Below, in pieces: positions 53,861 through 62,682 of a stretch of DNA of 64,000 nucleotides; the first letter of the stretch is position 1, and each line of letters begins with the position of its first letter. The notes beneath the pieces were generated by a model. That model saw only the letters and a list, made by a program, of their open reading frames with translations, did not search any database and was not told the origin of the DNA. A program made the position numbers and the translations under genes. Origin of the DNA: JAXLYX01 sp046351215 (lineage in GTDB: Bacteria; Myxococcota_A; Polyangia; Polyangiales; Houyiibacteriaceae); contig JAXLYX010000010.1 of NCBI GenBank assembly GCA_046351215.1, positions 62,001-126,000 on the forward strand, given 5' to 3'.

Positions 53861-55045
53861 GTGACGACACCCGCACGCGCCGACCTCTTCCTGCCGCCCG
53901 ATTGGCTCGGGACGGAGACCGAGGACGGCCTCGTCTTCACGCGTTTCCGCGACGCCGCCTCGTTGCGGGTGCAAGGGTCGGTGGCTCCCCTCGTGCGCGC
54001 GGGCACCGACACGCGCGCCCCGCTCCTGCGCACGCTCGCGGCGGTCGAGCCCCTCCTCGCCGAGCTCCTCGACGACCTCGCGCGCCACGGTGCACCGGCG
54101 CCCCCGACCCGGGATCGACTCCTGCGGAGCACCGGCTACGACACGCTCTTCCTCGAGCTGACCGCCCGGTGCAACGAGCGCTGCGTCCACTGCTACGCCG
54201 AGTCCTCCCCCGAACGCACGGAGGTGCTCGAGATCGAGCTCGTGGAGAGCGTCGTCGCGGACGCGGCCCGGCTCGGGTATCGGCGCATCCAGCTCACGGG
54301 CGGCGATCCGCTGATCAGCCCGACCTTCCTGCGGGCCGCGCGTGCCGTCCACGCGGCCGGCGTGCCGATCCTCGAGGTCTATACGAACGGTCTCGGCCTC
54401 CGGGACGAGCTCCTCGACGAGCTCGTGACCTTGGAAGCGGCGCTCGCCTTCTCGTTCTACTCGAGCGAGCCCGCGATCCACGACGCGATCACGCGTACCC
54501 CCGGGAGCTCGGAGCGGACGCTCCGCGCGATCGACCGGACGGTCGAGCGGGGACTCCCGGTTCGCGCCTCGATCGTCGTCACGGCCTCGAACGCCGCCAC
54601 CGTGGCGTCGACCGTCGAGGCCTTGGAGGCGCACGGTGTCCCCGAGGGGGCGATCGCGGTGATCGGGGAGCATTCCGTCGGGCGGGGGCGGTACGCGGAG
54701 CCCACCGAGCCCTCCTCCGCCTCGGAGCGCTCGGCCGCGAGAGCGCATGCCACCACGGCCGGCGACTTCGCGGGGAAGCTCGCCGTCGCCTCGGACGGCA
54801 GCGTGCTGCCCTGCATCTTCGCGCGGGACCTCCCGCTCGGGAACGTCCGGAGTGCGAGCCTTCACGACATCGTGACGGCGAAGGTCCCGATCGCGATCGA
54901 CGTCGAGCGCTGGCTCGCCTCGAACGAGGCCCTGGCCCCTTCCCTCTCGTGCGCGGACTGCCGTCTCGTCCGCGGCGCCCTCGGCCGGGCGACCCTGCCC
55001 CTCGTCGCCCAAGCCCATCCCGGCTATCCTGGGATGCGTGGCTGA
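53861..55045 (+). CDS. radical SAM peptide-modifying enzyme (SPASM/Twitch-like)
   Basis: 394 residues, GTG start. An N-terminal region of about 90 residues may be a PqqD-like recognition domain. The radical SAM cluster motif is Cys104-x3-Cys108-x2-Cys111 (ARCNERCVHCYAE), followed by the GGDP segment (QLTGGDPL). The C-terminus has three further cysteines (Cys318, Cys364, Cys367 in PCIFARDLPLGNV and SCADCRL), fewer than a full SPASM domain, so one auxiliary cluster at most, as in Twitch forms. Known relatives modify RiPP precursors through radical chemistry. The next gene, a short Cys-bearing peptide, overlaps its end by 8 bases. The pair with a PqqD-like gene supports a peptide modification role. 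Confidence 0.85.
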   Translation: MTTPARADLFLPPDWLGTETEDGLVFTRFRDAASLRVQGSVAPLVRAGTDTRAPLLRTLAAVEPLLAELLDDLARHGAPAPPTRDRLLRSTGYDTLFLELTARCNERCVHCYAESSPERTEVLEIELVESVVADAARLGYRRIQLTGGDPLISPTFLRAARAVHAAGVPILEVYTNGLGLRDELLDELVTLEAALAFSFYSSEPAIHDAITRTPGSSERTLRAIDRTVERGLPVRASIVVTASNAATVASTVEALEAHGVPEGAIAVIGEHSVGRGRYAEPTEPSSASERSAARAHATTAGDFAGKLAVASDGSVLPCIFARDLPLGNVRSASLHDIVTAKVPIAIDVERWLASNEALAPSLSCADCRLVRGALGRATLPLVAQAHPGYPGMRG

Positions 55046-55232
55046 CGAGGGTGCGAGCGACCGCGAGGAACGGAAGCGTAGGGCGCGGCGAGCGCTCCTA
55101 CGAGCAGCTGTCTATGCGGCTCCGCTCGTCGTGTCGGAGCTGACCGTGGACCATGCCTTCGCCCAGACGCGGCGCTCCTGCGGTCCTTCGGGCCGCCCCC
55201 CGTGCCGTCGCTCCTGCGGACCGTGCAAATGA
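55038..55232 (+). CDS. candidate RiPP precursor peptide, 64 residues
   Basis: GTG start overlapping the radical SAM stop by 8 bases. Residues 1-19 are charged (EERKRRARR), 20-42 a hydrophobic leader-like segment ending AFAQ, and 44-64 a short tail with four cysteines (48, 56, 60, 63) and two SCGP segments around GRPPC. It matches the organisation of a leader plus core RiPP precursor. It could also be a small secreted peptide, since AFA-Gln looks like a signal peptidase site. No known precursor family was recognised. Confidence 0.65.
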   Translation: MADEGASDREERKRRARRALLRAAVYAAPLVVSELTVDHAFAQTRRSCGPSGRPPCRRSCGPCK

Positions 55233-55543
55233 GCGACGCTACGCCCCCCGGCGTCGATGAGGACGCCTTCGAGCGGATCCCCTTCGCGGCCCCCACGCAG
55301 GTCCACGAGGTGCCGGAGACGGGCGAAGCCGTGCTGCAGGGCCTCGCGTCGGGGACGATCCTCGTCGTCAACCCGATCGGCTCCGCCATCTTCACGCTCG
55401 TCGACGGCCAACGGAACGTCCGCGAGATCGCCGCGTTCGTCGCGGAGACGCTCGACGCCCCTCGCGCCCAGGTCGAGGAGGACGTGGTGGTCTTCCTCGA
55501 CCGGCTCGTGGCGTCGGGCCTCGTGAGCTGGGCGCGGGGCTGA
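55229..55543 (+). CDS. PqqD-like RiPP recognition element protein
   Basis: 104 residues. PqqD fold pattern: GEAVLQGLASGTILVVNPIGSAIFTLVDGQRNVREIAAFVAETL then VEEDVVVFLDRLVASGLVSW. These proteins bind leader peptides and deliver them to the modifying enzyme. The ATG overlaps the precursor stop (ATGA at 55229-55232), so the three genes are cotranslated. This makes it the natural partner of the adjacent radical SAM enzyme and peptide. Confidence 0.85.
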   Translation: MSDATPPGVDEDAFERIPFAAPTQVHEVPETGEAVLQGLASGTILVVNPIGSAIFTLVDGQRNVREIAAFVAETLDAPRAQVEEDVVVFLDRLVASGLVSWARG

Positions 55544-55564
55544 GATCGGTTCCGGTGCGATCGA

Positions 55565-55590
55565 ACGCGACGTCCGTCAGAACGTCGCGT
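55565..55590. terminator. hairpin between convergent PqqD-like and porin genes
   Basis: ACGCGACGT (55565-55573) and ACGTCGCGT (55582-55590) are a perfect 9-base stem around an 8-base loop. It overlaps the porin stop (55577) and lies 22 bases past the PqqD stop, so it can end both transcripts. Confidence 0.6.
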
Positions 55591-56998
55591 CGAGCTGCAG
55601 CATCGCGTACGTGAGGCCGCGCCGGAAATCGTAGTGCGTCGGGTACGGGGCCGAGCGCTTGTCGTCCGGCCCCTGGAACGTCTGCGCGATCTGGAGCTGG
55701 ATCTTGAACGCGTGGCCGTTGAGGTAGTAGTTCACGCCTCCCGAGAGCGTGCGCCCCGCGTTGTTCACGAAGGACACGAGCTGCGGATCGGTCGACCACG
55801 GCGTGCGGAGCTCGTCGAAGCGGCTCCAGAGCTCGAAGCGCTTCGGGAAGTAGTAGCTCGCCTGCACGAGGTAACCGAGCGCGCGCCTCGAGTACTCCAT
55901 CGTCGGCGTGCCCGACGAGGGCGTGTAGAGCTCGCGGAACTGGGGCGCGTACCGCATGACGACCTCGCCCATGAACGCGAAGCCGCGGTACTTGAAGACC
56001 ACGTCCGACTCCGCCCAGACGTAGTCGGGTCGGAGCTGGTAGTAGGCCTCGCCCGTCGTGCCGCGCGTGCGGACGGAGTTCTGGTCGTAGGCCGTCGCCA
56101 CGCCGACGAGGAGCTTCGGCGTGCGCGTGCGCGTGAGGTCGCCCTCGGCGTCCTCGTCGAACGAGCCGAAGGGCCGGTAGGAGAAGCGCGCCGTGTAGAG
56201 GAAGCCGAAGCGATCGCCCGTGAGCCCCTTGCCCGCCGTGGGATAGAAGCCGACGCGGTTCCGGCCTTCGCCTCCGAAGAGGCCGAGCGCGTAGCCGTAG
56301 CGCCCGCCGCGGCCGAGGAAGTCGTTCGAGTAGATCGAGATGCCGACGTCGCGATCGAGGGTCATCTCGGCGACCATCGCGGTGCGGTCGACGGTCTGGA
56401 GCGCGAACTCCCGGATGGTCCGGGCCCGATCGAAGGGGACGAAGTACTGACCGACCTTGATCGAGAAATCGCGCGAGCGCGTGAAGTCGAAGAACGCGTC
56501 GTAGATCGGCGAGAAGCTCGTCTTCTCGAAGTCGCTCGGACCGAACGCGAGCTGGATGCCGTAGCGGATGTTGCGGTTGATCACGTGACCGAGCATCCAC
56601 AGGCGGAGCGTCTTGATCTGGATCTCGTTGCGCGGCGAATGCTGCGGATCGTAGACGTCGTCGTCGAGCACGAGCGTGTCGCGGAGCTGGATGCGCGGAC
56701 GGATCGTGAGCGCGAACGCGTCGCCCGTCGTCGCCGTGAAGCCCTGCCCGGGCCGCGCGGTGAACGTCAGTCGGCTCGCGTCCGACGTCGATGCGCTCGG
56801 CGGAGCGGCGGGCGCCGGTGTGGGTGGGACCGGCGCCTGTGGAATGGCGGGCGCCGGCTCGATCGGCGCCGGTGTCTGGGCGCTCGCCACGGAGCCGCCG
56901 AGGACGGCGCAGACGACGGCGACTGCGAGGGGGGACGTGAGGACGGACGGGGGCACTCGCGTGCCCGCATCGCCAAGGGGGAGGCGGCGGGACGACAT
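55577..56998 (-). CDS. OprP/OprO-like porin at end of sulfate operon
   Basis: 473 residues. Signal peptide 1-41 (ASA before Gln), Pro/Ala/Thr linker to about 75, then a barrel related to phosphate-selective porins (LTIRPRIQLRDTLVLDDD, VGQYFVPFDRARTIREFALQ, DRDVGISIYSNDF, and a C-terminal Phe). Related to the porin at 11290-12645 and sharing its linker style. It is 95 bases after the sigma-54 activator gene in the same direction as the sulfate ABC operon, so an anion (sulfate) channel is a fair inference; phosphate remains possible. Confidence 0.8.
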   Translation of the reverse strand: MSSRRLPLGDAGTRVPPSVLTSPLAVAVVCAVLGGSVASAQTPAPIEPAPAIPQAPVPPTPAPAAPPSASTSDASRLTFTARPGQGFTATTGDAFALTIRPRIQLRDTLVLDDDVYDPQHSPRNEIQIKTLRLWMLGHVINRNIRYGIQLAFGPSDFEKTSFSPIYDAFFDFTRSRDFSIKVGQYFVPFDRARTIREFALQTVDRTAMVAEMTLDRDVGISIYSNDFLGRGGRYGYALGLFGGEGRNRVGFYPTAGKGLTGDRFGFLYTARFSYRPFGSFDEDAEGDLTRTRTPKLLVGVATAYDQNSVRTRGTTGEAYYQLRPDYVWAESDVVFKYRGFAFMGEVVMRYAPQFRELYTPSSGTPTMEYSRRALGYLVQASYYFPKRFELWSRFDELRTPWSTDPQLVSFVNNAGRTLSGGVNYYLNGHAFKIQLQIAQTFQGPDDKRSAPYPTHYDFRRGLTYAMLQLDATF

Positions 56999-57093
56999 GG
57001 ATGTCTACTCGTGGGTGGGTGGTTTCGGTCGAGCGCTCGTGTCGCGGTCGGCCAAGAGCGCGGGACGAGCGTGTCGATTCGGTGGGAGCGGTC

Positions 57094-58656
57094 TCAGCTC
57101 TCGTCGCGTGCGCGGAATCGGCTCCAGTCGATGCCCATCTTCCGCATGCGCGATCGCAACGTGTGGGGGTTGATGCCGAGGAGATCGGCGGCGCCTCCGG
57201 GGCCCTCGATGCGGCCTCGCGTGCGCTCGAGCGCCTTCGCGATGTGGTGGCTCATCGCTTCGTCGAGCGTGGGGAAGCGCTCTTCGACGGGTGGGGGCGG
57301 CGGAGGCCTCTCCGTCGACCGCGCGGGTCCGGCGCCCGGATCGCGGGCTCCGCCGCCGAGCGCTCCGCGCACGTCGAGCTTCCGCCCGTCGCCGAGGATC
57401 GCCGCACGCTCGATGACGGAGGCGAGCTCGCGCACGTTGCCGGGCCAGTCGTAGGCGAGCAGGAGACTCACGTCGACGGGCGACGGGACGAGCGGAACAC
57501 CGCCGAGACGAAGGCCCGCCTTCGCCGCGAAATGCGCCGCGAGCGCCGGGATGTCCTCGCGTCGCTCGCGGAGCGCCGGGAGGTACACGGGGAAGACGCT
57601 GATGCGGTACCAGAGGTCCTCGCGGAACTGGCCCGCCTCGACCATCGACGCGAGGTCGCGATGGGTCGCCGCGACGATGCGCACGTCGACGGAGATCGAG
57701 CGGTGTCCGCCGACGCGCTCGAGCGTTCCCTCCTGGAGCACGCGCAGGAGCCTCACCTGCGCGGCCGCAGGGAGCTCGCCGATCTCGTCGAGGAAGAGCG
57801 TGCCGCCGTCGGCGCGCTCGAACCAGCCCTTCCGCGTGCCGGTGGCGCCGGTGAAGCTGCCTCGTTCGTGACCGAAGAGCTCGGAGTCGATGAGCTCGGG
57901 CGGGATGGCGCCGCAGTTCACGCGCACGACCGGACCGTTCGCCCGACGCGAGCGCGCGTGGATCGAGCGCGCGAGGACCTCCTTTCCGGAGCCCGTCTCG
58001 CCGAGGATCAGCACCGTCGCATCCGTCGGCGCCACCTGCTCCACGCGCTCCATCACGGAGCGCAGGCCGGACGATTCGCCGACGATGGCCTCGCTGATCT
58101 CCTGGCGATCGAGGCGCGTGAGGAGCGCCTGGCGATCGGCCTCGGCGGCCTCGCGGAGGCGCGCCGTCTCGTGCACGCGGCGGTCGTTCTCGAGCGCCAC
58201 GGCGAAGGGCTCGAGGAGCCTCCCGGCGCGCTCGATCTCGATCTCGGTGAACGGCTCGCCCGAGGTCCGGACGAGCACGAGGATCCCCTCGGGCGTGTCT
58301 TCGTGCACGAGCGGGCCGGCGACGAACGAGCCACGGAGCCCGTGCGGCACGGCGCTCGTCATGGGGGCCACGCGGAGCCTGGCGTTGCCCGAGACCGGCT
58401 CCCCCTCCCGGCACCACGAGAGGAGCTCCTCCATCTCGCGCGGGCTCGGATTCGAGGCCGCGTGCTCGGGCTCGATCGCGCCCCGGCCCCGCCCCACGGC
58501 GACGCTCTGCACGCGCGACGCCTTGAGGTCGAGGCGACGGACGATGAGGAGGTCGACGGGAAGGAGATCGAGGAGCCGAGGCATGATGCTCTCGACGAAC
58601 TCGCCGATCTCGATGTGTCTCGAGGCTTCACGCCAGACTTCGGTCTCGAGCTGCAT
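57094..58656 (-). CDS. sigma-54-dependent transcriptional activator with GAF sensor
   Basis: 520 residues. N-terminal GAF-like sensor (about 15-160), then AAA+ domain: Walker A GETGSGKE at 219-226, DSELFGHERGSFTGA where GSFTGA (266-271) is the sigma-54 contact loop with Ser in place of the usual Ala, Walker B GGTLFLDEIGELP, and ATHRDL. A Fis-type helix-turn-helix closes it (RIEGPGGAADLLGINPHTLRSRMRKMGI). It hydrolyses ATP to open sigma-54 promoters. It follows cysA by 43 bases, and a sigma-54 promoter stands upstream of cysP, so it is the probable activator of its own operon. Confidence 0.92.
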   Translation of the reverse strand: MQLETEVWREASRHIEIGEFVESIMPRLLDLLPVDLLIVRRLDLKASRVQSVAVGRGRGAIEPEHAASNPSPREMEELLSWCREGEPVSGNARLRVAPMTSAVPHGLRGSFVAGPLVHEDTPEGILVLVRTSGEPFTEIEIERAGRLLEPFAVALENDRRVHETARLREAAEADRQALLTRLDRQEISEAIVGESSGLRSVMERVEQVAPTDATVLILGETGSGKEVLARSIHARSRRANGPVVRVNCGAIPPELIDSELFGHERGSFTGATGTRKGWFERADGGTLFLDEIGELPAAAQVRLLRVLQEGTLERVGGHRSISVDVRIVAATHRDLASMVEAGQFREDLWYRISVFPVYLPALRERREDIPALAAHFAAKAGLRLGGVPLVPSPVDVSLLLAYDWPGNVRELASVIERAAILGDGRKLDVRGALGGGARDPGAGPARSTERPPPPPPVEERFPTLDEAMSHHIAKALERTRGRIEGPGGAADLLGINPHTLRSRMRKMGIDWSRFRARDES

Positions 58657-58699
58657 GGGAACCGAGGGGGGTGGGCGGGGGGTGGAGGGGAGGAGAGGC

Positions 58700-59818
58700 T
58701 CAGGGATCGAGCGCGAGGCTCGCCGACGTCGCGGCGGGCGGAGGAACGGAGGCCGCGGTGACCACCGGGGGCGCGCCCGGGCGGCCCTCCGTCTCGACCG
58801 GGTACACCCGGCCGAGCGTCACCTCGATGTCGATCCGGCTGCCGGCCTCCATGCCGCGCACGAGGCTGCTGCGCCGCGGGAAGTGCGCCGTGATCGGGAA
58901 GCCTCCGTCGAGGACGGCCTCGACCTTCACGCGATCGCCGAGGGCGACGATGCGCGAGACGGTCGCGATGCCGGGATTCTCCAGGATGAACTTCATGTCG
59001 TAGGAGCGGACGACGAGCCGTCCCTTCCCACGGAAGCCTGTGTCGTGGACGCCGACGCGGAGCGGCCCGACCGTGGCGATCCCGTCCTCGACGGTGGTGT
59101 CGAAGACGTTCGCGTCGCCGACGAAGCGCGCGACGAATTCGGTCGCCGGACGGTCGAGGATCTCGACGGGAGCGCCCATCTGCTCGACCTTGCCCCCGCG
59201 GATCACGAGGACCTTGTCGGCCACGGCGAAGGCCTCCTCCTGATCGTGCGTGACGAACATCGACGTCACGCCGACCTCGTCGTGCAGGCGGCGGAGCCAC
59301 TGGCGGAGCTCCTCGCGGACCTTCGCGTCGACGGCTCCGAAGGGCTCGTCGAGCAGGAGGATCTTCGGCTCCGGCGCGAGCGCACGCGCGAGGGCGACGC
59401 GCTGACGCTGGCCGCCGGAGAGCTGCGCCGGGTAGCGCTTGCCGAGCCCCTCGAGGCTCGTGAGCTTCAGCATCTCGGCGACGCGCGCCTCGATGCGCGA
59501 CTTGTCGACCTTCCGAGCCCGGAGGCCGAACGCGATGTTGTCGGCCACCGTCATGTGGCGGAAGAGCGCGTAGTGCTGGAAGACGAAGCCGATCGCCCGC
59601 TCGCGCGGATCGAGGTGGTCCGCCGGCTCCCCGTCGAAGAGGATCGTGCCGGAGTCGGAGGTCTCGAGCCCCGCGAGGATGCGGAGGATCGTGCTCTTGC
59701 CGCTGCCCGAGGGCCCGAGGAGGGCGACGAGGGAGCCGTCCTCGACGTCGAAGCCGACGTCGTCCACCGCATGGAACGAGCCGAAGCGCTTCGAGAGGTT
59801 CCGAATCTGGATGTTCAC
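58700..59818 (-). CDS. cysA: sulfate/thiosulfate ABC transporter ATPase
   Basis: 372 residues, GTG start. Walker A GPSGSGKS, Q-loop FQHYALFRHMTV, signature LSGGQRQRVALARALAPEP, Walker B ILLLDEPFGAVDAK, His switch VTHDQEEA. The C-terminal TOBE-like domain is present, and the last 25 residues are Pro/Ala/Thr-rich. Specificity as cysA comes from the cysT-W-P neighbours. It overlaps cysW by a GTGA junction (59815-59818). Confidence 0.92.
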   Translation of the reverse strand: MNIQIRNLSKRFGSFHAVDDVGFDVEDGSLVALLGPSGSGKSTILRILAGLETSDSGTILFDGEPADHLDPRERAIGFVFQHYALFRHMTVADNIAFGLRARKVDKSRIEARVAEMLKLTSLEGLGKRYPAQLSGGQRQRVALARALAPEPKILLLDEPFGAVDAKVREELRQWLRRLHDEVGVTSMFVTHDQEEAFAVADKVLVIRGGKVEQMGAPVEILDRPATEFVARFVGDANVFDTTVEDGIATVGPLRVGVHDTGFRGKGRLVVRSYDMKFILENPGIATVSRIVALGDRVKVEAVLDGGFPITAHFPRRSSLVRGMEAGSRIDIEVTLGRVYPVETEGRPGAPPVVTAASVPPPAATSASLALDP

Positions 59819-60639
59819 GGGGTCTCCTCCTTCTGCCGGGCCCACTCGAGGAGCGCGAGGAGCAGCAGGCTGATCGCCGCGAGCGCCGCGGCGACCGCGT
59901 AGGCGGTCAGGTCCTGGCGCTCTTCGAGCGCGTCGTGGACGAGGGTCGTCGCGGTCTGGGTCACACCCGCGATGCTGCCCCCGAGGATGAGCACGGCACC
60001 GAATTCGCCGAGCGCACGGGCGGTCGTCATGAGGACGCCGTAGCCGATCGCGTAGCGGAGGTTCGGCAGGGTCACGAGGAGGAAGGTCATCACCGGGGAG
60101 GCGCCGAGCGTGCGCGCGGCCTCCTCCTCGCTCGTGCCGATCTCCTCGAGCACGTAGACGACCTCCCGCATGGTGTAGGGGAGCGTCACGAAGAGCGTCG
60201 CGAGCGCCATGCCGGGGAAGGCGAAGACGACCTGCACGCCCATCTCGGCCGTCAGCGGCTCGAGCCAGCCGTCGCGCCCGAAGAGGAGGATGAAGGCGAG
60301 GCCGATCATCACGGGGGAGACCGCGAGCGGCAGATCCGAGAGCGAGTCGAGCAGCGCTCGCCCGGGGAAGCGATGGCGCGCGACGACGTAGCCGGCGCCG
60401 ACGCCGAGCACGCCGTTCAGCACCGCGGCGATCCCGGCGAGCGCGAGGGAGCGCTCGAGCGCGCCTCGGAGCAGCCCGACGTCGATACGCTCGGCGGTGT
60501 CGGCCGTCGCGGCGGTCACGGCCTCGACGACGAGGGCCGCCACGGGCGCGATCAGGACGACGCCGAGGTAGGCGAAGACGATCACCGAGAGCAGGACCTT
60601 CGGGCCCTTCTCGTCGATCGTGTTCCGGAGATCAGCCAT
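59815..60639 (-). CDS. cysW: sulfate ABC transporter permease CysW
   Basis: 274 residues, six membrane helices. The permease EAA-type loop is EEEAARTLGASPVMTFLLVTLPNLRYAIGYG. Follows the CysT permease with an 8-base overlap and precedes cysA. With CysT it forms the membrane channel for sulfate or thiosulfate. Confidence 0.9.
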   Translation of the reverse strand: MADLRNTIDEKGPKVLLSVIVFAYLGVVLIAPVAALVVEAVTAATADTAERIDVGLLRGALERSLALAGIAAVLNGVLGVGAGYVVARHRFPGRALLDSLSDLPLAVSPVMIGLAFILLFGRDGWLEPLTAEMGVQVVFAFPGMALATLFVTLPYTMREVVYVLEEIGTSEEEAARTLGASPVMTFLLVTLPNLRYAIGYGVLMTTARALGEFGAVLILGGSIAGVTQTATTLVHDALEERQDLTAYAVAAALAAISLLLLALLEWARQKEETP

Positions 60640-61465
60640 GGCGACCTCCGACGTTCCGTTCGACGTAGCGGGCGACGGCGATCACGCCGCCGGCGATGCC
60701 GAAGAGCACGAGCGACATCGCGACGGCGGTGCCGGGCGAGCCGCTCTCGATCTCGCCGAAGATGTAGATCGGAGCCGTCAGCGTGCGATGGGGGATGTTG
60801 CCCGCGACGACCGCGATCGAGCCGAACTCCGCGAGCGAGCGCGCGAACGAGCGGATCGAGCCCGAGAGCGCCGCGGGCAGGAGGCCCGGGAGCACGACGC
60901 GCAGGAAGGTCATGGTCCGCGTCGCGCCGAGCATCTTCGCGGCCTCTTCCTCGGCGGGATCGAGCTCGAGGAGCACGGGCTCCACGGCGCGCACGACGAA
61001 GGGCAGGGTCACGAAGAGGAGCGCGAGCACGATGCCGCCGCGCGCGTAGACGATCGGATGATCGTGGGCCTCGAGGAAGCGACCGAGCGGCGACTCGGGA
61101 CCGAAGAGGAGGATGATCATCAGGCCGGCGACGAGGGTCGGGACCGAGAGCGGGAGGTCGACGAGCCCCGAGAGGATCGAGCGGCCCGGGAACCGGTACC
61201 GGACGAGCACCCAGGCGGTCGCCGTGCCGAGCACGCCGTTCACGACGGCCGTGAGCAGCGCCGTGCCGAGCGAGAGCGAGAGCGCGTCCCGCGCGATCGG
61301 CGAGGAGAGCGCGTCGACGAACGCATGGCCTCCTTCGAGCCAGGCCTTCCGTACGAGCGCGAGCAACGGCAGACCGACGAGCACGCCGACGTACGCGAGG
61401 ACGACGCCCCGCCCGGCGAGGCCGAGGGTGCCCGGGGCTCGGAGGTCGAAGCGCTGGGTGGTCAT
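60632..61465 (-). CDS. cysT: sulfate ABC transporter permease CysT
   Basis: 277 residues, six membrane helices; EAA-type loop EEEAAKMLGATRTMTFLRVVLPGLLPAALSG. The start at 61465 was chosen because upstream residues belong to the cysP end. It overlaps cysP by four bases (ATGA). Also called cysU. Confidence 0.9.
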   Translation of the reverse strand: MTTQRFDLRAPGTLGLAGRGVVLAYVGVLVGLPLLALVRKAWLEGGHAFVDALSSPIARDALSLSLGTALLTAVVNGVLGTATAWVLVRYRFPGRSILSGLVDLPLSVPTLVAGLMIILLFGPESPLGRFLEAHDHPIVYARGGIVLALLFVTLPFVVRAVEPVLLELDPAEEEAAKMLGATRTMTFLRVVLPGLLPAALSGSIRSFARSLAEFGSIAVVAGNIPHRTLTAPIYIFGEIESGSPGTAVAMSLVLFGIAGGVIAVARYVERNVGGRHG

Positions 61466-62550
61466 CGATTGCCCCGCGACGCGGTGACGGCGCGGTCGTA
61501 GGCAGCGTCGGCAGCGAAGATCGTGCGATCCGCACCGGCCCATCCGCCGAGGTCGTCGATGGTGAAGAGGTCCGTGACGGCGGGGAACTGCTGCGCGGTG
61601 GCGGTGGCCACGGCTTCGTTCACGGGACGGTAACCGTTGCGGGCGAAGATGCGCTGGGCCTCTTCCGTGACGAGGAAGGCGACGAAGGCCTCGGCGACGG
61701 CGCGCGTCCCGTTGCGGTCGACGTTGCGGTCGACGACGGCGACCGGGTTGTCGATGCGGATCGTCGAGCTCGGGACGACGTACTCGTAGGTCTGACCCTT
61801 CGAACGGCCGAGGATCACCTCGTTCTCGTAGGTGATCGCCACGTCGCCGGTGCCGCGCTCGAAGGTCAGCATCGAGTCACGCCCCGAGCGATCCATGATG
61901 CGCACGTGCGAGAGCACGTTCCCGAGCAGGCGCTCGGCCGCCGCCGGATCGTTCGCCGCGGCCGAGGTCTTGCCGCGGATCGCCGCGCCCCAGAGAGCCG
62001 CGACGTTCCACATCGCGCCACCGCTCGTGCGGACGTTCGGGGTGAGGACCTCGATGCCGTCCCGTGCGAGATCGTCCCAGCCGTGGACGCCCTTCGGATT
62101 GCCCTGCCGCACGGCGAGGACGACGACGGAGCGGGTCACCATGCCGCCGTACGCGTTGCCGCGATGGAAGTCGTGGGTGATGAGGCCCGCCTCGGCGACC
62201 TTCTGGATGTCCTGCTCGAGCGAGAGCGCCACGACGTCCGCGGGGAAGCCGCCAGCGACCGCGCGCGCCTGCGCGCCGCTGCCCTGGTACGACTCGCGCA
62301 CCTCGACCTGTTGGCCTCCGTGCTCGGCGGCCCATTTGCGCCGGAACGCCTGGAGGATCTCCCCGTAGGCCTCGCGCGGCGTGGTGTACGCGGCGAGGGT
62401 GAGGGTCACGGACCGCGGCGCGGCCTGGGCCGGCTGGGCCCCTCCGCCACCGCCGGCCGGCGGCTCCGATCGACCTCCGCACGCTGCGGCCCCGACGGCC
62501 AGGAAGAGGGCGGAGAGAAGAAGAGCACGGAGCTCGGGAGAACGACCCAC
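61462..62550 (-). CDS. cysP: sulfate/thiosulfate-binding lipoprotein
   Basis: 362 residues from the GTG at 62550, which has GGAGG seven bases before it. Lipoprotein signal (VGAAACGG, Cys at about 24), then a Gly/Pro/Ala linker, then the CysP/Sbp periplasmic-binding domain: LAAYTTPREAYGEILQAF, SYQGSGAQARAV, DVVALSLEQDIQKV, GNPKGVHGWDDL, RTSGGAMWN, VAITYENEVIL, NGYRPVN. Being lipid-anchored rather than free is unusual for classical E. coli CysP. First gene of the operon with a sigma-54 promoter upstream. Confidence 0.92.
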   Translation of the reverse strand: MGRSPELRALLLSALFLAVGAAACGGRSEPPAGGGGGAQPAQAAPRSVTLTLAAYTTPREAYGEILQAFRRKWAAEHGGQQVEVRESYQGSGAQARAVAGGFPADVVALSLEQDIQKVAEAGLITHDFHRGNAYGGMVTRSVVVLAVRQGNPKGVHGWDDLARDGIEVLTPNVRTSGGAMWNVAALWGAAIRGKTSAAANDPAAAERLLGNVLSHVRIMDRSGRDSMLTFERGTGDVAITYENEVILGRSKGQTYEYVVPSSTIRIDNPVAVVDRNVDRNGTRAVAEAFVAFLVTEEAQRIFARNGYRPVNEAVATATAQQFPAVTDLFTIDDLGGWAGADRTIFAADAAYDRAVTASRGNR

Positions 62551-62605
62551 GACGACACCTCCAGGGGGGAAAGGTGCGGGTCTCTCGACCCACGGCCGGG
62601 CCCTG

Positions 62606-62621
62606 AGCAGGAGGCGTGCCA
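62606..62621 (-). promoter_or_regulatory. sigma-54 (-24/-12) promoter of the cys operon
   Basis: Minus strand TTGGCACG-CCTC-CTGCT: GG of the -24 element and GC of the -12 element are separated by exactly ten bases. It matches YTGGCACG-N4-TTGCW at all but one position. Transcription would begin near 62595, 45 bases before the cysP start codon, leaving room for the GGAGG site at about 62558-62562. Confidence 0.75.
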
Positions 62622-62682
62622 AGCATTATCGCATGGGTATTGGCGAGAACTTTTCGCCGAAACCGCCATTTCGGAGGCGTAC

